DNA of 64,000 bases from NCBI RefSeq assembly GCF_021917145.1, contig NW_025813837.1, positions 1,490,193 to 1,554,192 on the forward strand, in the 5' to 3' direction. Shown piece after piece: positions 48,441 through 58,047 of the stretch. The stretch is from Hypomesus transpacificus (Eukaryota; Chordata; Actinopteri; Osmeriformes; Osmeridae). Below the pieces are notes generated by a model, which worked only from the letters and a program-made list of their open reading frames with translations, had not been told where the DNA came from and did not search any database. A program made the translations under genes and the position numbers. The stretch's first letter is position 1. Every line of letters starts with the position of its first letter.

Positions 48441-49009
48441 GTGTGTGCATATGTCTGTTTGCTTATGTAGACTGTTCTGGGATTACATCACCTACTTGAA
48501 ATGATTCCTCTCACTTAAGACAAACCATATTTCCATTGCCTGCAATATAACTTTTATTCAACAGTGTAAATATCCAGAACTTACATACATAGAATATAAC
48601 ACGTTTGATCTATCTCTTCTTAAATATACCTATGTCATATATTATTTTGTCACACAATCTATTGTTTTGTTTTGACATTCTGTACCTCTACACACTCCTC
48701 CTCACTCACAAGGAGTGGGTTGAAATGCACTTGTTATGAGAACAATTTAGAGGCAGTCGTCACATTCAGGGAAGAGTTTTAACAGCTTTCTGCATTCACT
48801 AGTCAAACATTAGAAGCGTCATGTCAAGGTACTTCAAGTATCCGAGGTTTATTTGCTAAGACTCACTATTGCTTATGCACAGGATTGTCATCCTGCTTGG
48901 CTTTGGCCCACCTGCTCTTGAGATAAAAGGCTGCTGATATGCTCCCTCCCCCAAGCCCACCCACCCCTGATTGCCCCTCAACCTCGAGTCCAAACGCTTC
49001 ATCTCGGAC

Positions 49010-52000
49010 TCACTTCTTGGCCATCTCCTCCTTGCTCTCCTTGGCGTCTGTGCTGGAAGACTCCTCGATTGTCTCCGTATTCACTGCGTCTTTGCTGTCG
49101 GTCGCTTTGGGGGACGGCTTCTTCTCATCCTTCTTGGCCTCTGGTTTCTTCTCCTCTTTCTTGCCCTCTGCCTTCTCGGGCGTGGACGCTTTAGGGATGG
49201 GCTTCACCTCGGCCTGGGGCTCATCTGTTTTTGGAGGAGCGGATTTCTCCTCTTCTTTCTTGGCTTTGGCGGGGGACTTGGGGCTGGGCTTGTCCTCTTC
49301 GGGCTTGGCCGGTTTGGGGCTCTCCTCTGGCTTCTTCTCCCCCTCCTTCACTTGCTCTTTCTTCTCCTCCTTTGGTGGGTCTTTGGTGACGGGGGACTTG
49401 GGCTCGGGGGTCTTGGGCTCCGGGGACTTGGGTTCGGGGGTCTTTTGCTCCGGAGTTTTGGCGATGGGGGACTTGGGCTCGGGGGACTTGGGCTCGGGGG
49501 TCTTGGGCTGGGGGGATTTTGTAGAGGGGGACTTGGGCTCCGGAGTTTTGGCGACAGGGGACTTGGGTTCGGGGGACTTAGGCTCCGGAGTTTTGGCGAC
49601 GGGGGACTTGGGTTTGGGGGTCTTTGGCTCCGGACTTTTGGCGACGGGGGACTTGGGCTCGGGGGTCTCGGGCTCTGGAGTTTTGGTGATGGGGGACTTG
49701 GGTTCTGGGGTCTTGGGCTCTGGAGTTTTGGTGACAGGGGACTTGGGCTCGGGGGTCTTGGGCTCTGGAGTTTTGGTGACGGGGGACTTGGGCTCGGGGG
49801 TCTTGGGCTGGGGAGATTTGGACTCGGGCGATTTGACAGCGGGGGACTTGGATTCTGGGGATTTTGACTTGTTGTCCGCTGTTGATTTGACTGCTGGAGA
49901 CTTGGTAGGCGATTTTGGCATAGGTGATTTGGATGGAGGTGACTTGGATTCTGGGGATTTGACTGCTGGAGACTTGGGGGGTGACTTGGATGGAGGTGAG
50001 GCCGCCTTCTCAGGCGACTTTGACTTGTTGTCCTCTTCCTTCACCTCGTCACCTCCCTCTTCCTCCTCTTCAGCTCCCTCGGCCTGCTCCTCTTTGGTCT
50101 CGTCACCTCCTTCCTCACCCTCTTTTTCTTGTCCTTCTGCTCGGGGCTCGGGGGTCTTGAGCTCGGGGGATTTTGTAGTGGGGGACTTGGGCTCCGGGGA
50201 CTTGAGCTCCAGCGTCTTGGGCTGAGGAGATTTTTCAATGGGGTACTTGGGCTCCGGGCTCTTGGGCTCTGGAGTTTTGGCGACAGGGGACTTGGGCTCG
50301 GCGGTCTTGGGCTCTGGAGTTTTGGTGATGGGGGACTTTGGCTCGGGGGTCTCAGGCTCTGGAGTTTTGGTGATGGGGGACTTGGGCTCCGGGGTCTTGG
50401 GTTCTGGAGTTTTGGCGACGGGTGACTTGGGCTCGGGGGTCTTGGGCTCTGGAGTTTTGGCGACGGGGGTCTTGGGCTCGGGGGTCTTGGGCTCTGGAGT
50501 TTTGGTGATGGGGGACTTTGGCTCGGGGGTCTCGGGCTCTGGAGTTTTGGTGATGGGGGACTTGGGTTCTGGGGTCTTGGGCTGGGGAGATTTGGACTCG
50601 GGCGATTTGGCAGCGGGGGACTTGGATTCTGGGGATTTTGACTTGTCGTCCGCTGGTGATTTGATTGCTGGAGACTTGGCAGGTGATTTTGGCATAGGTG
50701 ATTTGGATGGAGGTGACTTGGATTCTGGGGATTTGACTGCTGGAGACTTGGGGGGTGACTTGGATGGAGGTGAGGCCGCCTTCTCAGGCGACTTTGACTT
50801 GTTGTCCTCTTCCTTCAGCTCGTCACCTCCCTCTTTCTCCTCTTCAGCTCCCTCCGCCTGCTCCTCCTTGGTCTCGTCACCTCCTTCCTCACCCTCTCCT
50901 TCATCTCCTGCTTCTTTGGTCTCGTCACCCTCTTCCTCACCTCCTTCCACCTTTTCTCCCTCCTTCTCTCCCTCGTCCTCTCCTGCCTCTCCCTCGTCAC
51001 CCCCCTCTTCTGCGTCCTCTGTCACCTGAGTCTTGTCGGTCTGCTCTTTCAGGATAACCGTGTCGGACATCTCTTCTCCCTTCAGCGTCAGGTAAGAGTA
51101 CGGCCTCATCCCCGAAAAGAAACGGGTTTCCTCGCCTTCTAGCAGTTTTCTGTGGAAGGCAAACACAGGAAGTAGACGTGTCAATGTGAAACAGCACGGC
51201 ATCAATCTCATATCAAACATAGTATTCTTTTTGCATTTTGTTTGTCGTCAATATCACTTCCTCCCTCGCTTTCCCACTCCAGGGATTGAACAGAAGTGTG
51301 TTTAAGCAGCTATGTAAAAGTTTCTGACCGATAAAGGATTTTTAAGTCCGATACCGATACAAATATTTGGTGATTTAAAAATCCGATATTCCGATATATC
51401 GGCTGACATATATTAATTTTTTCAGAAATGCGTAACAAAACATAGACAGATTTCTGTAACACTCTGCTCGACAGCTGGATCAGCTGGTTGTAGGGTTTGT
51501 GGTGTTCGAAACACGAGGGTTGCCAACAGGGACGTTGTGGAGTGCGCTCTGCCGGACAAACTATGCAACGCCAACACTCATAACATGGTTGAAGGGTGTT
51601 TCGTATTTATTTATTTTAAACATTTTTTGCCTTCATTTATCGGCCATTATGAGCTTTTATCTTGTTTGTTTGTATTGTGAAGACATAATTAAGTAAAACA
51701 TCGTCCATTATAAATGCCGATACTGATAGTTTGGAAAATGCCTAATATCGGCCGATAATATCGGCCCGTCAATAAATGGGCTGTGCTCCACTATGTATTA
51801 CTGGAACAGAGCACAGAACGATGCCTAGATCCTGTTTGGAGCTGACAGCGCCCAAGACCAACCTGTAGGCAGCGATCTCGATGTCCAGAGCCATCTTCAC
51901 GTTGAGCAGCTCCTGGTACTCCCTCAGCTGGCTGGCCATCTCCCACTTGGTGCTCTTCAACTCATTGCTCAGCTGGTGGATAGTCTCCTGGAAGATCAAA

Positions 52001-54353
52001 AAAGGCAAAACACACACACCACAGACAATGAAAGAAATGCAGGTTTTAAAATATTGACCATGAGAGGGGGGAGGCAGTGAATTAGAAGATCGAGCGTAGC
52101 GCAAAAACTAGGGTAGGGATTGTCGGACGCGTTTTGCTTTGATTAAAGACAATAAACTGCCGTGTCACTGTAGCTACCCTAGGGGGCGATACATTGTAAG
52201 ACGTTAACATGCGTGGCGTGTGGTGTGTGCTCATGCCTGCATGGAGTTAAGATCTCCGTTGTGTCTGTCCTCGGTGTCCATGCGCTGCCTCTCCAGAGAC
52301 TCCTTGGTTCCTCGCAGGGTTTCCAGCTCGATGGTGCGGCTCTGCAGCTGGCGCCGGTACTCGGAGATCTCCTCCTGGGCGCCGCGGATCGCCTCGGTGT
52401 TGTCGTGCGCCGCTTCCGACAGACGCTGCATGCGCACTGAGGGAGGCACGGAGAGCACGGGGGTCAAAGGTATGAAGAAACAGAGGTTAGAGGTCGACAG
52501 ATACATAGTTTGAAGAGAGGGGACGTAGTTACTGGGCGGGTCTGTCACACCCCCACGATGGGGACCCAGTCCAAACCTAACCCTCTGATGCAGCAAGGAG
52601 TCACTGGGTCCATGTTCATACCGTTGCCTTTCAATCTCAGGTTAACATCCAAGTTTTTGCATCTTTTGGCTACACCCAGGTCCTGGGTTTGATTCTTGCT
52701 TAGGGCCTGTGGGTGCTGGGTACTAACTTCCGCTGAGCACAGGTTTACGGTGGACCCCAAGCCCATACAACTACCAGCAGAGGTGACCCTTTCCAGGGTC
52801 AGACTGTCTGTCAGCATTCTGACTCAGCAAGCTAGCTTCATTTCCTCTACTCTATACTTAAGTACAGACTATAACAAAGTCAGATGGCTGAGCGGTTAAG
52901 GAATCGGGCTATTAATCAGAAGGTTGCCGGTTTGATTCCCGGCTGTGCTAAATGATGTTGTGTCATTGGGCAAGGCATTGCACCCTACATGCATCGGGGG
53001 AATGTCCCTGTACTTACTGTAAATCACTCTGGATTAGAGAGTCTGCTAAATGTAATGTAAATATAAGTCAACTCTATTCTTCAGTATAGTGTACATATAA
53101 TGTCATTGGAATTAAAGTATAGTTTGAATAGAAATGCTATTGATGGTTTGTTAGGCTCACAGACATCACAACATGGAGAGTAAGAAAACAAGTTTTAAAA
53201 AAGCTGTCTCAAACATGACAGGCAGGTTGTGAGCTAGCATACTCCCTCCGCTTGACTGTTCTCACTCGCCTCAGCGTGCATGAGGCTACACTGGAGCTAT
53301 CCTCAACATCGGGTCACGCTCACAGGCAGACAGGCTGCCATCTTCAAGGGTAGGTGAGTCAAATGTGTAGGTTTAGTGGTAATCTAACGGTTCCAATGAT
53401 TTGACAAGCAGGAAGGTTCGAGAACTTGATTTCAAAGTAGTGTTTTCCAATGTAACAAACGCAGAACTATGCTAACATTAAAGATTTCTCAAACATCTGT
53501 CTCGTGTAGGCTTCTTGTACCCGTTACTTTAAAGGCAGCAATTACGGGTAAAGAGGTCTTTCTGCAGGTGTTATTAAAGGTATGGAAAGTAAGAGTTCTC
53601 ACCTTTGAACCATTCTTCAGCTTGTGTTGCGCTCTTTGTTGCGTGTCCGTCCAGCTGTGCGCGAATCTCCCTCAGTGCGCTCGTGACGTCTGCTTTGAGA
53701 GTGTTTCGAACCTCGAAGCTCCCTTGGGCGCCCTGAATTTGCGCAAGAAGTTCTGCAACCTCCTCGTCGTGGTTCTTCTTCAGGAAGGCGGCCTCTTCTT
53801 GTAGTGCGCAAAGCTTCTTGTCCAGATCGAGCCGGGCATGACCGCACTCATCCACATACTTGTTCATGGCCCGCGTAGCGGCCACCATGTCCTCGCGGGT
53901 GCGTGCCTCGTCCTCCAATTTAGCCTGCATCTTCTTGATGTCCTCTTCCAGATGCTCGTGCTCCAGCACCGCACAAGCTTTCTCTCCGGTCAGCTGCTGC
54001 ACCAGACCCCTCAGGTCACCCAGCTCGCGATCGTAATGCTCTCCAACAGACGCCCGTCCAGCCTGGTTCTGCCTCAGCTCTGCTGCTTCTGCCTCCAGGT
54101 TCCTGTTGTGCATCTCAAGGTTTCGCACCTTGTCAATGTAGCCCGCGAACCGGTCGTTTAGAGTCTGAAGAACCTCCTTCTCGTTCCTTCTCGACATGTC
54201 CCCGGTAAAGACATCCACGCTGTCTGTAGAAGACGGCTGGCTGCTGACTGTACGACGGCGCTGAGATTGGAAGCCAGAAGAGGAGAGGGATGCTGGCCGA
54301 GCCTTGCGGTTTGACGCCGGGCCATAGTAGTGGTGGTCCACCGTAAAACTCAT
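49010..54353 (-). CDS. nefh: Neurofilament heavy polypeptide, copy B (duplicated KSP tail)
   Basis: Exons: 53603-54353, 52237-52436, 51863-51987, 49010-51149, in phase, 1071 aa. The head ([17 protein letters not shown]) and rod (about 57-366) are nearly identical to copy A. The tail is longer. A Glu-rich segment plus KSP block is present twice in frame, 774 bp apart (compare 49998 with 50772). Between and after these lie alternating KSP and KTP repeats ([19 protein letters not shown]-like). The conserved C-terminal end with [16 protein letters not shown] is retained. In neurons KSP/KTP sites are targets of proline-directed kinases; this is family knowledge. Intron 2 has a GC donor. Intron 1 carries its own SINE and intron 3 shares a transposon with copy A. 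Confidence 0.92.
51317..51789. mobile_element. DNA transposon remnant in intron 3 of NEFH copy B
   Basis: The longer version of the copy A insert, flanked by GCTATGTA (51309) and ACTATGTA (51790). It starts near TGACCGATAAAGGATTTTTA and ends in CGATAATATCGGCCCG-type palindromic sequence. No transposase frame. Probably a non-autonomous hAT-like element, judged from the 8-bp duplication. Confidence 0.72.
52881..53064 (+). mobile_element. tRNA-derived SINE in intron 1 of NEFH copy B
   Basis: AGATGGCTGAGCGGTTAAGG, GGTTTGATTCCCGGC, TTGGGCAAGGCATTGCACCC and an AAATGTAATGTAAAT tail identify the family. Flanking AAGTCA copies may be the target duplication. Its position differs from the SINE in copy A, so it is a separate insertion. 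Confidence 0.9.
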
Positions 54354-54405
54354 CTTGCTGGTCCGGAGGAGGAACAGTGAATGCAGCAGGAGGGGAGATG
54401 TTGAG

Positions 54406-54413
54406 CTTTTATA
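54406..54413 (-). promoter_or_regulatory. TATA box of NEFH copy B
   Basis: TATAAAAG on the minus strand, 53 bp upstream of the ATG, in the same surrounding sequence as in copies A and C. Confidence 0.8.
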
Positions 54414-54967
54414 GGAGGGAGAGGGAAAAACTCACTACTCAGCACTGAAATACGCTTTCCTTAAAGAGACAGCAGTTTCAGCCTCACGTCACTGAGTCTC
54501 TCAACGCCAGTCATCGCAGACAAGCTCAAGTAGCATGGAACAGACTGGGCTTATGTGCTTACTATCCAAATGCTGTTCATTTCTCATTTTTGGAGCGGAC
54601 CACCACTTTCCAGGCAATGGTGTTTGAGTATATATTTTTTTTATATAGTTTTACCTATTGCAGCTTGAACAGGAGTGACACATCTGAGAGAGGCTGGAGA
54701 AAGGCCAGTCAGTCTCAACCTCTCTTAACCTGAGATGGGCTGACATACAGTAAATATCATGAGAGCTTGTGTGTGATGTATGTGAGTGTGAGGGGGGATT
54801 GGGGGGCAGAGGGAGGGATGGCAAGATGTTCTGCTGATTCACTGCTGCAGTGTGAGTTTGCTTATCCTCAGTTACACCTGGGACACACACTTGGCCCTCT
54901 GACAGAACTGAAGCACACACACACACACTTGGCGTTCACTCCTGGCCCATTGATGGAGGCTCATGAG

Positions 54968-55249
54968 CAGGGCTGGACTGGGCCAAAAAAACGGCCCTGG
55001 CATTTTTGCTCAAACCGGCCCACCACAATCCGTCAGACACCACCCACCAGTACACCAAAAGAGTTAAGAGATGTAGAACCAATGGGCCGCTGTTCCTGCT
55101 TTATGGGTCGTCGTTGGCCAATTTTAAGTTTATAAAAAAAAAACATATAAAGATTTATATATATATATATATATATTGAATATATCGGCCCAAAGTGCGT
55201 CGGCCCACCGAGAATTTGCCCGGTATGCCAGATTACCAGTCCAGGCCTG
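54968..55249. mobile_element. Non-autonomous hAT element (282 bp) upstream of NEFH copy B
   Basis: Terminal inverted repeats CAGGGCTGGACTGG and its near mirror (CCAGTCCAGGCCTG at the right end), flanked by an 8-bp target duplication CTCATGAG/CTCATTAG. The matching site in unit A (about 45660-45675) is empty. Inside lies an (AT)n tract (about 55155-55178). There is no transposase frame. Confidence 0.88.
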
Positions 55250-56560
55250 CTCATTAGACACACACACACACTCTCACTTATCAGTCAGCCATCATGCACC
55301 CAACCTCTCAGCAGAGGGTATATCCCTGCTGTGAGGAGGCAGATTCTGTCCCAACAGCACCTATTGATTACCACCTCAATCACTTACTTAACACACACAC
55401 ACACACACACTGACACAGACACGAACACAGACATACACTGCCTTACACTCACAAACACACACACTCCTGGACACGGCAGTCGATTGGAGGGCATGCAGGT
55501 TCACACTGCAGATCTTGAAGGAGGAGCCCAGTGGAGCAGAGAGGAGATGACTGGGCAGGGGTGGAGAAAAACTTTCTGCATGCATTACTGCTTCCTAATA
55601 TCAGAAATAGAGAGGTAACATATCCACTTCTTTACTCTGAAAACAAAAAGTCATGTTGACTGTTATAAAATGTTAGTTGAAAGGCTGGGTGTTGCTCAAA
55701 TCTGTGTCACCTGGCACTCATGAAGGATGATTAAGTTATGGCGATGCGGTGTCACAGATAGTGGCATAGGCATTTAAGAAAGCCCAATGCATTATTCACA
55801 CACTTCTGCAATGGTGCTGTGTGAGTGACAGGTGGAGAGATGCTTGGCTTCTGTCAGGATGATCCTGTCTGTCCTTGAGAGAGATGGAGAGAGAGAAAGA
55901 TGGAGAGAGAAGGAGTCCGCTGTATCCATAGAAGAAAGCTGCATTTATTCACCAGTCTCACCACTAAGTCTGGGATATTTGATACAGCAGCTGACAGACC
56001 AGCAGGCATGCCCAATAGGAAGTGGGTGGGGGAGGAAAGGGTTATATTTAGATCTTAGGAGAGGAGACAGAGAAAAGAAAAGGGAAGCTCCCTTTGGGGT
56101 AAGAATGGAGGTGTGTGATGGAGAGAGGGAGAGGAGAAGTGGAGGATTCAACTTGTAGGGGAACAGAGCTGTCCTGGCACACTCATGGCTGACTCAGCTA
56201 CATCACAATTAAGTCTGGACTTTCATTGCCTTATACTGGACCATGCTGTGTGTTCGTGTGTGTGTTTGTGTGTGACAGCTAGGATTGCTTTTAGGCCAAT
56301 TGTAGGCTTGCTCATAAACTCATGTGTTCAACTAGCGCCATCTAACGGACGTTTATCATAGTTGTACCGAAGTTATAGCTGGCTTTTTCACTTGTATAAA
56401 ACCGATAAGTGGGCTGTTTAATCTAGTGTCGCAAAGTCAGGATGATGACAATGTCATCTGGAAAGTCACAAGCTACTTAAAAAATCCAAGGTCTTCCGCC
56501 AGCACATGCGATCTAACTTTCCTGTCCTCATCGTTGAGCGTTAACTGTCTCGCCACTAGA

Positions 56561-57584
56561 CAGGGGCGGTTCTAGAAAAATATTCATGGAGTGGCAAGAG
56601 GGTGGCAGGAGATTTGGAGGGCACCCCGTGGCAGAAGTGTGAGAGATAAAAATGAAAAAACTAAAGGCTGTGCAACATATATGCAGTCAATGAACACTAA
56701 TATGAATTTGAGGATTGTAGGTCACATGACCAAAACCCTATTGAAGTTTGAAGATTTATTTTGATTAAAAGTAATTTTTTAATAACCTGAGATGAAAATT
56801 AACCAAATAAAGGCTGTGCAGCATGAAGGCATACATCTCCAACAGTTAAACATTATTTTGACGCTCCTAGTTCATGTTGTTGAAAAGTTATTGACTTTTG
56901 AAATGTGTAAGTTGTAAGTTGTTGATGGGCCCTAAACATATGCGTTGTTTAGGCAGCCAAAAGCATTGGCTAAGCTGCCGGTCGTAGCTGTGCTAAACAC
57001 CGGTTCAAATAAAACAATACTGGGCGTCCAAATATCTGTTGAATATCAAACTTCAAACCATCTTTACCACGGTCATCTGTTGTTGCTTTCCTAAAGCATT
57101 CACGAGTTAACGTTATTAACCTCAATTCAACAGGAAAACTAACGTTGCAACTATGTTAGCCCTGCACTTTTCTAATTATGCGTATTCATTAATAGATAAT
57201 TGTGTGGTCTGCTGTCCGTGCCGACGATTGCTTCCTTGAGTTGGAGCCTTCAATGGTAAGTTCGTGCCTTCCTTGTGTTCAAATGAAAGCAACTTCGGTC
57301 GGCGGTGTGGGGAGGGTATAGTCGTCACGTGCTGCATTTACTTGCATTCGGATATTAGAAATTCGCTCTCGCAACTGTCCAACTCGGCGGAGTGGGGACG
57401 GTGGTTGGAGTCATCTAGTGCTGCATTCACTTGCAGTGGGATATTAGAAATTCAATCTTGCAAATGTCGAATGAGCCAAAACCTTTCTTTGTTTTCAAAG
57501 TTGACTGGGGATGCAGCTGGGGTGGCAAGGCTATTTTTAGGGTGGCAGTTGCCAACCCATGTCACCCCAGGAGGTTCACCCCTG
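56561..57584. mobile_element. Non-autonomous hAT-like element (~1.0 kb) upstream of NEFH copy B
   Basis: It begins CAGGGGCGGTTCTAGA and ends ...GAGGTTCACCCCTG, giving short imperfect inverted ends. Flanks CCACTAGA/CCACTCCA resemble an 8-bp target duplication (6 of 8). In unit A the site reads straight through (about 47883-47893). No transposase-like frame is seen inside. Confidence 0.8.
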
Positions 57585-58047
57585 CCACTCCATCTCTTCC
57601 CTTCTCTTCACTTCCCACTCCTGCAGGTATCGCTGCAGTCGCAGACCATGTCCAGTTGGAGCTGACAGTTGTGTATAAAAGCTGTGTGCTCCTTAAGTTG
57701 CTCTGCTACAGCTGGGCACTCTGGCTGGCCACCTGCCAACTGGCAATCATACAAGACATGCAGGTGTGTGTGTGTAATGTTGAGTGTGTGTGTAAAGTTG
57801 AGTGTGTGTTTGTGTAAGTAATTTTGAGTGTGTGTGTGTGTGTGCGCGTATGTCTGTTTGCTTATGTGGACTGTTCTGGGATTACATAACCTACCTGAAA
57901 GGATTCCTCTCACTTAAGACAAACCCTATTTCCATTGCTTGCGATATAACTTTTATTCAACAGTGGAAATATCCATAACTTACATACATAGAATATAACA
58001 TGTTTGATCTATCTCTTCATAAATATACAGTGCATATGTAAAATATA

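Larger units (their letters stand above)
44939..49009. other. Region between NEFH copies A and B
   Basis: This contains the copy A promoter and upstream flank, two old SINEs, an unrecognised duplicated segment (47390-48440) and the copy B 3' UTR (from about 48550, where an AATAAA signal is seen on the minus strand). CA tracts lie at 45668-45690 and 45800-45900. No complete gene other than NEFH is visible. Confidence 0.6.
54354..58047. other. Region between NEFH copies B and C
   Basis: Copy B promoter and upstream flank, two DNA transposon insertions (54968-55249 and 56561-57584), and a collapsed version of the unrecognised segment (57600-57770). The right edge is the 3' flank of copy C, with a minus-strand AATAAA at about 57953-57958. 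No other gene recognised. Confidence 0.6.
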
